Source of the DNA: an uncultured Sulfitobacter sp. | GTDB taxonomy: Bacteria > Pseudomonadota > Alphaproteobacteria > Rhodobacterales > Rhodobacteraceae | Assembly: GCA_937923365.1 (NCBI GenBank) | Contig: CALAIJ010000186.1 | Span: 1-14,701 of the forward strand | Direction: 5' to 3' | Length of the DNA stretch: 14,701 nt | In this document: one piece after another, positions 1-7,189 of the stretch | Layout: each line of letters begins with the position of its first letter | How positions within the stretch are numbered: the first letter of the stretch is position 1 | Notes under the pieces: generated by a model | The model's database searches: none | What the model was told of the DNA's origin: nothing | The model's input: only the letters and a program-made list of their open reading frames with translations | Made by a program: the position numbers and the translations under genes

Positions 1-1
1 C

Positions 2-1642
2 CTGCGCATGAAAGACGGGTTGAGCGGGTTCACCAAACGCAGCGAATCCCCCTATGATCCTTTTGGGGCGGCGCATTCCTCGACCTCGATCTCGGCGGCG
101 TTGGGCTTTGCCGTGGCACGCGATTTGGGGGGCAACATCCCCGAAGGGCTGGGTGACGCAATTGCCGTGATCGGCGACGGATCGATGTCGGCGGGCATGG
201 CCTATGAGGCGCTGAACAACGCGGGTCACTTGGGCAAGCGCCTGATCGTGATCCTGAACGACAATGAAATGTCGATTGCCCCGCCGGTGGGGGCAATGTC
301 GAGCTACCTCAGCAAACTCTATGCAGAGGCACCGTTTCAGGACCTCAAGGCGGCGGCCAAGGGGGCGGTAAGTTTCCTGCCTGAACCCTTCCGCGAAGGG
401 GCCAAACGCGCCAAGGACATGCTGAAAGGCATGGCCGTTGGTGGCACCTTGTTCGAGCAGCTCGGGTTCTCCTACCTCGGGCCGATTGATGGACATGACA
501 TGGACCAGTTGCTGCCCGTTTTGCGCACCGTCAAGGACCGCGCGACAGGACCGATCCTGATCCATGTGCTGACCAAAAAGGGCAAAGGCTATGGCCCTGC
601 CGAGAACGCGCGCGACAAAGGGCACGGGGTGTCCAAGTTCGATGTGGTCACGGGCGAGCAGAAAAAGGCGCCGTCAAACGCGCCCAGCTATACCCGCGTC
701 TTTGCCGACAGCCTACTGGCCGAGGCCGCAGAGGACGACAAGATTTGCGCTGTGACCGCGGCCATGCCGGACGGCACAGGACTGAACCTCTTTGCTGAGC
801 GCTACCCTTCGCGCTGCTTTGATGTTGGCATTGCAGAACAGCACGGGGTGACGTTCTCGGCGGCGCTGGCAGCAGGGGGGATGAAACCCTTCTGCGCGAT
901 CTATTCGACGTTCCTGCAACGCGGCTACGATCAGGTTGTCCACGATGTGGCGCTGCAACGATTGCCTGTGCGCTTTGCCATTGACCGGGCCGGGCTGGTG
1001 GGTGCGGACGGGGCGACCCATGCAGGTGCTTTCGATATCGGGTTTCTTGCCAACCTTCCCGGCTTTGTGGTGATGGCAGCAGCAGACGAGGCTGAGTTGA
1101 AACACATGGTGGCCACGGCTGCCGCCCATGACGACGGGCCGATCGCCTTCCGCTTTCCGCGTGGGGAAGGCAATGGCGTGGACATGCCGGAGCGTGGCGT
1201 GCCGCTGGAAATTGGCAAAGGGCGGATCATCTCGCAAGGCACGCGCGTGGCGCTGTTGTCTTTTGGCACCCGACTGGCCGAGGTTGAGAAAGCCGCAGAG
1301 CGGTTGACCGGCCGTGGCATCACGCCAACCATCGCGGACGCCCGTTTTGCCAAGCCGCTGGACCGCGACATGATCCTGTCACTGGCGGCAGATCACGAGG
1401 CGATGATCACCATCGAAGAAGGTGCCGTGGGCGGGTTTGGCAGCCATGTGATGCAATTGTTGTCGGATGAAGGTGTCTTTGACGCAGGGTTAAAGTTCCG
1501 CTCCATGGTCTTGCCGGATACTTTTATTGATCAGGCTAGCCCTGCGGACATGTATGCGGTTGCTGGCATGAACGCAGAACAGATCGAAGCCCGCGTGCTG
1601 GACGTGCTGGGCGTGGCCAGCATTGGCGCTGCGCGCGCTTGA
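2..1642 (+). CDS. dxs: 1-deoxy-D-xylulose-5-phosphate synthase (5' truncated by window edge)
   Basis: DXS condenses pyruvate and glyceraldehyde-3-phosphate to 1-deoxy-D-xylulose-5-phosphate. It is the thiamine-diphosphate-dependent entry step of the MEP isoprenoid pathway and also feeds ThDP and pyridoxal synthesis; the enzyme is cytosolic. The frame is open from base 2 and reads L-R before the first ATG at 8. That ATG is internal: the family is ~630-640 aa, so roughly 90-95 N-terminal residues lie outside the window. Counting from the ATG at 8, the ThDP-binding GDG is at residues 56-58 ([16 protein letters not shown]), with DNEMSI following at ~85. The pyrimidine-domain motif IAEQHGVTF has its catalytic Glu at ~277, and [18 protein letters not shown] comes after that. 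The transketolase C-terminal domain is complete and ends at a TGA. The alignment to E. coli Dxs is collinear with no frameshift. The gene converges on the sodium-channel gene. In related bacteria dxs often follows ispA, which cannot be checked here. Confidence 0.97.
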   Translation: MRMKDGLSGFTKRSESPYDPFGAAHSSTSISAALGFAVARDLGGNIPEGLGDAIAVIGDGSMSAGMAYEALNNAGHLGKRLIVILNDNEMSIAPPVGAMSSYLSKLYAEAPFQDLKAAAKGAVSFLPEPFREGAKRAKDMLKGMAVGGTLFEQLGFSYLGPIDGHDMDQLLPVLRTVKDRATGPILIHVLTKKGKGYGPAENARDKGHGVSKFDVVTGEQKKAPSNAPSYTRVFADSLLAEAAEDDKICAVTAAMPDGTGLNLFAERYPSRCFDVGIAEQHGVTFSAALAAGGMKPFCAIYSTFLQRGYDQVVHDVALQRLPVRFAIDRAGLVGADGATHAGAFDIGFLANLPGFVVMAAADEAELKHMVATAAAHDDGPIAFRFPRGEGNGVDMPERGVPLEIGKGRIISQGTRVALLSFGTRLAEVEKAAERLTGRGITPTIADARFAKPLDRDMILSLAADHEAMITIEEGAVGGFGSHVMQLLSDEGVFDAGLKFRSMVLPDTFIDQASPADMYAVAGMNAEQIEARVLDVLGVASIGAARA

Positions 1643-1657
1643 AACCGACGATCGGCA

Positions 1658-1698
1658 CCACCTTACCCGCGCGCCGTAAGGTGGCTTTCCAAGCCACC
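1658..1698. terminator. Overlapping hairpins between convergent dxs and channel gene
   Basis: Two perfect inverted repeats share bases. The first has 9-bp arms at 1658-1666 and 1676-1684 with a 9-nt loop. The second has 8-bp arms at 1680-1687 and 1691-1698 with a 3-nt loop. They share 1680-1684, so only one can fold at a time. They sit in the 64-bp gap between two converging genes, the usual place for a bidirectional terminator. Neither is followed by a long T tract on the + strand, and on the - strand a short TTT comes only after about 13 nt. The structure is visible; its terminator role is inferred from position. Confidence 0.5.
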
Positions 1699-1706
1699 CT
1701 CATCCG

Positions 1707-2489
1707 CTATTTCTTGCGGTCTTCTAGCAAGGCGGCCAGTTGTTTTTCGATCACCACCAGCCGCGCTGTGACGTCATCACGGTAGGCACCTGTTTCAGCG
1801 TCCGCCTCTTCATGATGCGCGTCCTGCATGGAGTTGACGATCAGGCCCACCAGCAGGTTCACCACGGCAAATGTGGTGACCATGATGAACGGGATGAAGA
1901 ACAGCCAAGCGTAGGGGAAAACCTCCATCACGGGGCGCACAATACCCATGGACCAGCTTTCCAGCGTCATGATCTGGAACAGCGAATAGCCTGACCTGCC
2001 CAGCGTGCCGAACCAGTCGGGAAAGGTATCGGCAAAAAGCTTGGTAGCGATAACCGCACCAATGTAAAAGATCAGTGCCATCAGCAGGAAAACGGAGGCC
2101 ATGCCGGGCAATGCGGTGATGAACCCTTCGACCACACGGCGCAGGCGCGGCGCGGTGGAGATCAGGCGTAGCACCCGCAGGATGCGCAGCGCACGCAGGG
2201 CGGTGAACCCTTGTGCAGCAGGCACCAGCGAAATGCCGACAATGATAAAGTCAAAGATGTTCCAGCCGTCGCGAAAGAACCGACCACGATAGGCGATAAT
2301 CTTGGCAGCAAGTTCAGCCACAAAGATGGCAAGACAGATCGCATCCAGAACTTTGATCAATCCGCCCGCCAGACCCATCGCCGTCTTTGACGTCTCCAGC
2401 CCCAAAAGGATGGCGTTAAAGATGATGACGCCCATGATCGCATTGGTCACGCGTGGGTTCTCAAGAATGGACTGAAGCTGCTTTTGCAC
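1707..2489 (-). CDS. Voltage-gated sodium channel (NaChBac/NavAb family ion transport protein)
   Basis: A 260-aa single-domain six-helix channel that should assemble as an inner-membrane tetramer passing Na+ on depolarisation. Likely segments are S1 ~14-34, S2 ~46-68, S3 ~77-91, S4 ~97-112, S5 ~126-150 and S6 ~193-221, followed by a charged C-terminal helix (~236-258) like the family's tetramerising coiled coil. S4 has four arginines at three-residue spacing (R99, R102, R105, R108). Their counter-charges are E59 in S2 and D80 in S3. The selectivity filter is TLESWSM at 175-181 with E177, the sodium-selective form. These positions match my recollection of NavAb numbering. The start is a GTG at 2489, preceded by AAAGGG about 9 nt upstream. 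A weak candidate promoter on the - strand is TTGTCG (2549-2544) with TATAGG (2524-2519). The gene stands alone, converging on dxs. In characterised bacteria such channels affect motility, chemotaxis and pH response; the role here is unknown. Confidence 0.95.
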   Translation of the reverse strand: MQKQLQSILENPRVTNAIMGVIIFNAILLGLETSKTAMGLAGGLIKVLDAICLAIFVAELAAKIIAYRGRFFRDGWNIFDFIIVGISLVPAAQGFTALRALRILRVLRLISTAPRLRRVVEGFITALPGMASVFLLMALIFYIGAVIATKLFADTFPDWFGTLGRSGYSLFQIMTLESWSMGIVRPVMEVFPYAWLFFIPFIMVTTFAVVNLLVGLIVNSMQDAHHEEADAETGAYRDDVTARLVVIEKQLAALLEDRKK

Positions 2490-2839
2490 TTGGGATCGCC
2501 CTTTGTTGGATATTGCGCCCTATATGATCCGCCGCGACGGGTCCGACAAGTGGCGGCTATTGATTTAGGCGGTACGCGCCCGTCGCCAGCACGCCTATCA
2601 GGCAACATCCCAACAACAGATAAATCCCGATGTTGGGAAAATGGCCAAATGCCCGCAATGCGACGATCAAAGCCTCAAGAGTCGCAAACTTTACACAGAA
2701 TGAACGACGTGAAGGACCGTTCTTTCAGCTGGTCCTGAACATCCGCCACCGAAACAATGTCACTCTCTGCAGTTTGCCCGACCACTTTTAGCTAAGCGGC
2801 CTGTATTTCGGAGGGCATGCCTGCCATCACCGTCTCCGG
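2490..2839. other. 350-bp stretch without an intact gene
   Basis: This gap separates the start of the channel gene from the 3' end of the SDR gene. It holds a weak candidate channel promoter (2519-2549), an 8-bp inverted repeat (2608-2615 with 2631-2638), a 6-bp inverted repeat (2713-2718 with 2731-2736), and the frame-broken remnant listed separately at 2557-2785. The + strand reading frame across 2484-2738 has no recognisable family features. No RNA gene was seen. Confidence 0.6.
2557..2785 (-). pseudogene. Possible degraded membrane/ExoD-like gene remnant
   Basis: Two short - strand stretches in different frames overlap here. The first runs from a GTG at 2785 to a TGA at 2675-2677 (36 aa). 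It includes VSVADVQDQLKERSFTSFIL, which resembles the N-terminal 'leader, short helix, ERSF, hydrophobic' pattern of ExoD-family exopolysaccharide proteins. The second is open from 2724 to a TAG at 2557-2559 (55 codons, no ATG). It carries a strongly hydrophobic membrane-like stretch, NIGIYLLLGCCLIGVLATG. Together they read like one small membrane protein broken by a frameshift or internal deletion; intact ExoD proteins are ~190-210 aa. No good ribosome binding site precedes either stretch. The ExoD resemblance is from memory and covers about 20 residues, so the call is tentative. It could also be chance coding-like sequence. Confidence 0.3.
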
Positions 2840-3697
2840 TTACGCGCCGCCCCGCGCCAGCAAATCGGCCAACCCGCTGCGGTAGTCAGGATAGGCGGGT
2901 TGCCAACCCAATTGCGCTTTGACGTGATCGTTCCGCACCTTTTTGCTTTCGGCATAAAAACTGCGGGCCATCGGGGTCATATCTGCCGTCTCGAACGGGA
3001 TTGCGGGGGGCAGCGGCAGACCCAGCAATTCTGCGGCATGGCCGATGACGTCCTGCGGCGGCGCGGGATCATCATCACAGAGGTTATAGATCGCACCCGC
3101 CTGTGGCGTGGCCAGCGAAAGCTCCAGCGCCTGAGCAATATCCTCGACATGGATGCGGCTAAAGATCTGCCCTTCTTTGATGATCCGCCGCGCAGTGCCT
3201 TTGCGCACTTTGGCAAAGGGGCCACGCCCGGGCCCATAGATGCCGGCAAGGCGAAAGATATGCAGGGGCGCGTCGGGGATTGCCTGCCATGCGCTTTCCG
3301 CCTCGACCCGCGCCTGACCACGTTTGGTGGCGGGGGTCAGCGGTGTGGTCTCATCCACCCACGCGCCCTGATGATCGCCGTAAACGCCGGTGGTGGACAG
3401 ATATCCAACCCAGCGCATATTTGTGGCGGCGGCTTTGATGGCATCCCGATAAGCTGCCAGCAGCGGATCACCCTCGGTGCCCGGCCCTGCGGACACCAGA
3501 AGATGCGGGACTTCTTTTATCAGCGCGGCAAGGTCATTGCCGGGCCAGACCAGCGGTTCAACGCCTGTGGCGGCAATCGCCTCGCATTTGTCAGCACTAC
3601 GGGTGGTGCCGATAATACGCCATCCCTGCGGGATCAGGCGCGCGGCCAGTGCACGCGCACTAAAGCCGTGACCAAAGGACAGCAGGGTCTTCTCCAT
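2840..3697 (-). CDS. YeeZ-like NAD(P)-dependent SDR-family protein
   Basis: A 285-aa extended/atypical short-chain dehydrogenase-reductase fold protein, presumably cytosolic and binding NAD(P). The N-terminal Rossmann motif is SFGHGFSARALA (residues 7-18), the YeeZ-type variant of GxGxxG, followed by a GTTRS turn at 30-34 that suggests NADP preference. YLSTTGVYGDHQGAWVDE (99-116) and the core RLAGIYGPGR (149-158) are typical of sugar-epimerase-like SDRs, as is the HVEDIAQA segment at 183-190. A canonical YxxxK pair is not obvious: K125 in TPATKRGQ sits where a lysine would be expected but lacks a tyrosine four residues before it. The enzyme may therefore be non-standard or act as a binding protein. 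The ATG start is supported by a GGAGG at 3704-3708, six bases upstream. It lies just downstream of the small secreted protein gene, but a strong terminator separates them, so it is likely its own unit. Substrate unknown. Confidence 0.85.
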   Translation of the reverse strand: MEKTLLSFGHGFSARALAARLIPQGWRIIGTTRSADKCEAIAATGVEPLVWPGNDLAALIKEVPHLLVSAGPGTEGDPLLAAYRDAIKAAATNMRWVGYLSTTGVYGDHQGAWVDETTPLTPATKRGQARVEAESAWQAIPDAPLHIFRLAGIYGPGRGPFAKVRKGTARRIIKEGQIFSRIHVEDIAQALELSLATPQAGAIYNLCDDDPAPPQDVIGHAAELLGLPLPPAIPFETADMTPMARSFYAESKKVRNDHVKAQLGWQPAYPDYRSGLADLLARGGA

Positions 3698-3730
3698 GCG
3701 CGACCTCCAAAAACATCAAAAGCTGCGGCA

Positions 3731-3765
3731 CAAAAAGAAACGGGCCACCCGTAAGGGTAGCCCGT
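3731..3765 (-). terminator. Rho-independent terminator of the small secreted protein gene
   Basis: The - strand transcript ends in a hairpin with arms 3740-3750 and 3755-3765: 10 paired bases, one C-A mismatch at 3746/3759, and a GTAA tetraloop on the + strand. It is followed on the - strand by TTTCTTTTTG (complement of 3731-3740). It lies 29 bp past the stop codon of the 78-aa gene and upstream of the SDR gene's ribosome binding site. This is the clearest intrinsic terminator in the window. Confidence 0.85.
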
Positions 3766-3793
3766 CTGTCATGCCGAAGTTGGCAGTGACGAA

Positions 3794-4030
3794 TTAGTCA
3801 GCGACTACAACGTCTGCTGTGCCGTTGGAAGAATCGTCGTCCAGCAGCAGTGTGCAGATCACCAAGCAAGCAACGATTGGGATAACCAGGTTGCTGGCGG
3901 AAGAAGAAGGTGCCGCAGCGAATGCGTCATCGTTCTGAACTTGCTGAACTGGCTGGGACTCGATGGTGCCAGCGAAAGAAGAAGTTGCCATGCCGACAAT
4001 CAAAGCTGCCGCGGAGAGTACTTTAAACAT
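3794..4030 (-). CDS. Small secreted/membrane protein next to yjbF/yjbH (YjbE/GfcA-like by position)
   Basis: A 78-aa protein with a Sec signal peptide (MFKVLSAAALIVGMATSSFA, cleavage likely after residue 20). A low-complexity Gln/Ala/Ser linker follows. A second hydrophobic stretch (~47-63, NLVIPIVACLVICTLLL) leads into an acidic DDDSS patch and a hydrophilic tail, so the mature protein probably spans or sits in a membrane. Two cysteines (55 and 59) lie in the hydrophobic stretch. The ATG start is supported by AAGGA at 4039-4043, eight bases upstream. In E. coli the yjb and gfc operons also carry a small secreted/membrane protein of similar size (YjbE, GfcA) beside YjbF and YjbH homologues. 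The comparison rests on position, size and architecture, not on sequence identity. It has its own candidate promoter and a strong terminator, so it could be expressed separately and abundantly. Molecular function is not known. Confidence 0.8.
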   Translation of the reverse strand: MFKVLSAAALIVGMATSSFAGTIESQPVQQVQNDDAFAAAPSSSASNLVIPIVACLVICTLLLDDDSSNGTADVVVAD

Positions 4031-4184
4031 ATTAGTCGTCCTTTTGGTTAACAGCCGTAGATAGCCGATATTGCTAGTGCCTTTACTATGCGCTCATCTG
4101 CGCAAGATCAACTCGAGATTCTCGCGTAGGCGGAGATTTGTCAACAATATCGGTGAAATCGTTGCATAATTGCTATCTCTGGGC
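4031..4184 (-). promoter_or_regulatory. Candidate promoter and operator-like repeats of the 78-aa gene
   Basis: On the - strand a perfect TTGACA (-35, 4144-4139) is followed after 15 bp by GAGAAT (4123-4118, 4 of 6 to TATAAT); the spacer is shorter than the usual 17. An 11-bp palindrome CGAGA-T-TCTCG at 4114-4124 overlaps the -10. A 9-mer, CCGATATTG on the - strand, abuts the -35 (4145-4153), and its inverted copy sits in the leader (4065-4073). This layout suggests repressor or activator binding sites. The implied leader is ~80 nt. The preceding yjbF-like gene has no terminator-like hairpin, so read-through into this gene is also possible. Confidence 0.45.
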
Positions 4185-4898
4185 CTAATTTCTGAGCAAT
4201 ATCAATTCAAAATAGCCTGATAGCGGGCCTGCCCACTGCCGTGAGCGCCGTACAATGCCACTTGAAGGCTGAACCCAGTACTCATTTACGATTCGGACAT
4301 TGTCGTTTGCCCCCCCGATACAGGTCTCGCGCAGATGGGTTGTGGCATAGCTCAAATGCACGACTTGTGTGGTGCTGCGCCCGACTGTCTCGATGTCACA
4401 GCTCAGGACCAGTTCAACCTGACCATAAGCGCCATCCGAGATGAAATACCGCCGCTCGCCATTGCCCGAACGGGCGCCCGCTATTGCCCGAATTGTGCTG
4501 GTTGCGTCCGCAGAGATGATATCGCCGCCGATCCCGCGCGTGCCGACCAGCACGCCGCCGCGCACGAACAACTGCAACGCACCGCCGCCACCCCAGACCG
4601 CGACACGGCCCGGATTGCTGTCGTTGCGCCGTGTTGCCAACCGCAGGATGTCACTGCCGCCGCGTGTTTCGTTGTTGACCTGTAGCGCGGGAACCTTGGT
4701 GTTCTCCAACTGCTTTTGAGTGACCTGCGCGTAAGGGGCCTTGCCCTTGCGCCGCGCGCCGCCGCCTTTGGCGATACTGGCAAGTTGCGACCCTGCGGTC
4801 TTGAGCACGGTATTGCTTTGGTCAGGCTGGTTGCCACAGGCGGACAGAACCAGCGCCAGCCCCATGGCCGCTGCAGTCAGATATTTCATACGGATCAT
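4185..4898 (-). CDS. YjbF/GfcB-family polysaccharide lipoprotein
   Basis: A 237-aa lipoprotein of the GfcB/YjbF family, which accompanies YjbH/GfcD in group 4 capsule and related exopolysaccharide loci; it is probably anchored in the outer membrane facing the periplasm. The signal peptide ends in the lipobox LSAC with the lipidated Cys at residue 21. A family-typical core follows with short beta repeats: LRLATRRNDS, LFVRGGVLVGTRGIGGDI, and a late block with DIETVGR and TCIGG. The chosen ATG at 4898 overlaps the TGA of the upstream yjbH-like gene (ATGA, 4895-4898), pointing to translational coupling. An in-frame TTG two codons upstream and an ATG three codons downstream (4889) are alternatives. 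In the enterobacterial operon YjbF precedes YjbH; here the order is reversed. The exact biochemical role of this family is poorly known. Confidence 0.85.
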   Translation of the reverse strand: MIRMKYLTAAAMGLALVLSACGNQPDQSNTVLKTAGSQLASIAKGGGARRKGKAPYAQVTQKQLENTKVPALQVNNETRGGSDILRLATRRNDSNPGRVAVWGGGGALQLFVRGGVLVGTRGIGGDIISADATSTIRAIAGARSGNGERRYFISDGAYGQVELVLSCDIETVGRSTTQVVHLSYATTHLRETCIGGANDNVRIVNEYWVQPSSGIVRRSRQWAGPLSGYFELILLRN

Positions 4899-7093
4899 TC
4901 CCAAACCCCCGACCAGTTCTGCTCAAGCGCGTTGCGATGGCCCGATCTGACCTGTTCATACAAACGGCCGGGCACTGACAGACGCGCGCCGCCGTCGCGT
5001 TGCACAGGGCGGATGGTGGTGGTGCTTGTCTGCTTGCTGGGGGTGCCCAGGAACCAGCGCTGCGGAACAGTCAGCAAGATACCTTTGTCGAACGATCCTT
5101 CGCCAAAGTCCTCGGAGGAGACATCCGTGACCGTAAAGAAGCCACCAACACGCCAGCCATTGTTGAACTCGCGCTCCAGCGTCACTGTCGCCCCGACATC
5201 GCCTGCAAGATAGCGACCGACATCAAGTTGCCCGCGAAACCCGTTGTTGAATTCGTAGTAGGCCGAGGCATGACCCGTTGCGACGCCGTAATCCTGAAAC
5301 CCGAGGCCAGAGAAATCACGCTGTTTGACGTAGTTCCCTTCGACACCGAGGGCCAGACGGCTGCCCACAGGTTTCCACAAAAGCTCGGCGGATACGCCAC
5401 CGAACATCCGCTCCAGATAACCGGCAGTGACGCGGGCATAGGTATTCTGACCGGGCTTCCACTGCTTTGAAACATAAAGGTTATCCAGCGCGGTGTCTGA
5501 TCCGGCATAGCGCACGGCATTGGTGCGCACAGGTTCAATCAACGAGTCGCTGACCCGCAGCGAGTCGCCGACGTTACCGAACAACCGGTGCGTGACCTTG
5601 CCGCTGATCGTCCAGCCGGGTGCGGGCTTGAACGTCGCCCCGAACTTCAAACCGCCATCAAGGCGCAGGGGTTCATCCGGATCGAAATAACTGGGTTTGA
5701 CATAGGGTGCGACGGACCATGCGAAATCCGGATAGAGGTCCTGATTGATTGTTGCATTTTCCAGACGGGGTGCGGCCTCGGAAATGCCGGTCACGGCCAG
5801 CAAGGCGTCGGCTGCTTGCGGATCAAACTCCAGCGCTTCGAGGTCGGAACGGCGAATGGTCACGGCAGATTGCGCCAAACCGCCCGACATGGTGACGATG
5901 CGGAATGTCTCGACCGATGGCGGCATGATCTGCGCCATGGCACGCGACACGCGCCCGATCGCGACGGACGTCGCCGGATAGGTGTTATTGCGGTAGCGCA
6001 CTTCGGCACTGTTGGCCGTAACCTTGAGGGCAACGAACTCAAGACCTTGCTTGGCCAGTCGCGGCTTCAGCGCATCTGCCAGAATGGTCGGTGCCTCGGG
6101 CTTGCCGACCCACGCGGTCGTCCACGCATCGGGGTTTGCATTGCGGCTGGGGCGCTGTGCAACCGGATCGGGTGCAGGCGTGCGCAGCGGGGTCAGTGAC
6201 CGCTTGGGGTTCAACTGGATTTGCACATTCAAACCCAACTCGGAGCCGTAAAGGTAATAACCACCAACACGCACGGTGTCGGAATACTGATACTCCGCAC
6301 CAAAGTTGAACCGCGATTTGCGCGTCAACACACCTTGCCGCACTTCGGTGTCATAGGCATCCGAGCTATATTCGGCCTTTACGCCCCACTTGTCGCTGAT
6401 CTGCCATTCGACGCCTGCGAAAGGCGCGGCAGGTCCGCGAAACCACTGATCGGTGGACAACTCGCCGCCAGAGCTTGAGGTGTCAAATGCCGGACGGTTG
6501 CCGCCAAAGGGCGTGCCGATGGACCCTGAACTGCCCAAGCGGCCCCAGCCCAGACCCGCGGTGACCTTGACCGTGCCGGGGATGCGTCCTGCACCTGCAA
6601 AGGTCTTGGTGGCTGCGATGTATTCGCCCGCATAGATGCCTGTACCGGCAAAATCCTGAAGGCCGATGGTGACAGCTGGCAGTACGCGGCTTTCTTTGTT
6701 GATCAGATAGCGGATGTCGAAACTACGGTCGCGGTACGTCTCGAAGCCAGCGATGTTGGCCTCTTTGATGCCTGTGTAGCGAAAGCTGGCAGAGAGGCGC
6801 GGTGTGGCCTGAAAGGTCACGGTGGTACGCGTGCTGCCACCAAAGTTGGACACACCGATAACGAATTGCCCGTCTGGCAGTGCCTCACCCGAAGGCATGT
6901 CGATCAGGCCGGCTGATCCGTAAAAGTTGAGCGTGGGGCGGTCAGGGATGTTGAACACCTGATCGGGTCCGGACCCTTGTTGGGCCAGCGCGCCGAATGT
7001 GCCAAAAGCACTGAAAGCCAGGCCGAAGCCCAGCGTTTTTGCCTGTGTCTTCCAGATAGCCTGCTGCACGATACTGCCCTTCGCCTGCGACAT
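4895..7093 (-). CDS. YjbH/GfcD-family outer-membrane beta-barrel protein of polysaccharide export
   Basis: A 732-aa protein of the YjbH (DUF940) family, which are large outer-membrane beta-barrel proteins needed for exopolysaccharide or group 4 capsule production. A signal peptide with a long basic N-region ends at ALA|QQ (cleavage ~37/38). The hallmark N-terminal motif is NFYGSAGLIDMPSGEALPDG (residues 56-75). The rest is rich in alternating, aromatic-ended beta strands. A second conserved block near the C-terminal half includes AGYLERMFGGVSAELLWKP, matching the family's 'GYLE.MFGG...E.LY.P' signature. Length agrees with E. coli YjbH/GfcD (~700 aa). The ATG at 7093 is preferred over an in-frame TTG at 7132, because AGGGA lies about 5 nt upstream and the signal peptide then starts sensibly. 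The gene overlaps the yjbF-like gene by ATGA and lies 96 bp after the dehydratase gene, so the three are probably co-transcribed. Confidence 0.9.
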   Translation of the reverse strand: MSQAKGSIVQQAIWKTQAKTLGFGLAFSAFGTFGALAQQGSGPDQVFNIPDRPTLNFYGSAGLIDMPSGEALPDGQFVIGVSNFGGSTRTTVTFQATPRLSASFRYTGIKEANIAGFETYRDRSFDIRYLINKESRVLPAVTIGLQDFAGTGIYAGEYIAATKTFAGAGRIPGTVKVTAGLGWGRLGSSGSIGTPFGGNRPAFDTSSSGGELSTDQWFRGPAAPFAGVEWQISDKWGVKAEYSSDAYDTEVRQGVLTRKSRFNFGAEYQYSDTVRVGGYYLYGSELGLNVQIQLNPKRSLTPLRTPAPDPVAQRPSRNANPDAWTTAWVGKPEAPTILADALKPRLAKQGLEFVALKVTANSAEVRYRNNTYPATSVAIGRVSRAMAQIMPPSVETFRIVTMSGGLAQSAVTIRRSDLEALEFDPQAADALLAVTGISEAAPRLENATINQDLYPDFAWSVAPYVKPSYFDPDEPLRLDGGLKFGATFKPAPGWTISGKVTHRLFGNVGDSLRVSDSLIEPVRTNAVRYAGSDTALDNLYVSKQWKPGQNTYARVTAGYLERMFGGVSAELLWKPVGSRLALGVEGNYVKQRDFSGLGFQDYGVATGHASAYYEFNNGFRGQLDVGRYLAGDVGATVTLEREFNNGWRVGGFFTVTDVSSEDFGEGSFDKGILLTVPQRWFLGTPSKQTSTTTIRPVQRDGGARLSVPGRLYEQVRSGHRNALEQNWSGVWE

Positions 7094-7189
7094 CTTTTTC
7101 CCTGTTTCGCACGGGCGCGCGCTACAAATCAACCACTAGCCGCTTTGTGGTCCGATCAAGGCGAAAACCGCGACAATCCTGCGACAGGA

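Noticed and set aside
2608..2638. 8-bp inverted repeat TCCCAACA/TGTTGGGA
   Set aside because: Considered as a terminator for the + strand, but no gene ends there; it falls inside the remnant's hydrophobic stretch and has only AAAA after it.
2641..2703. 20-aa + strand mini-frame MAKCPQCDDQSLKSRKLYTE with a CxxC
   Set aside because: Looks like a zinc-knuckle start, but it is very short, has no clear ribosome binding site and is antisense to the more convincing membrane remnant.
2900..3754. 284-codon open frame on the + strand opposite the YeeZ-like gene
   Set aside because: Covers almost exactly the antisense of a recognised SDR gene and has no family motif.
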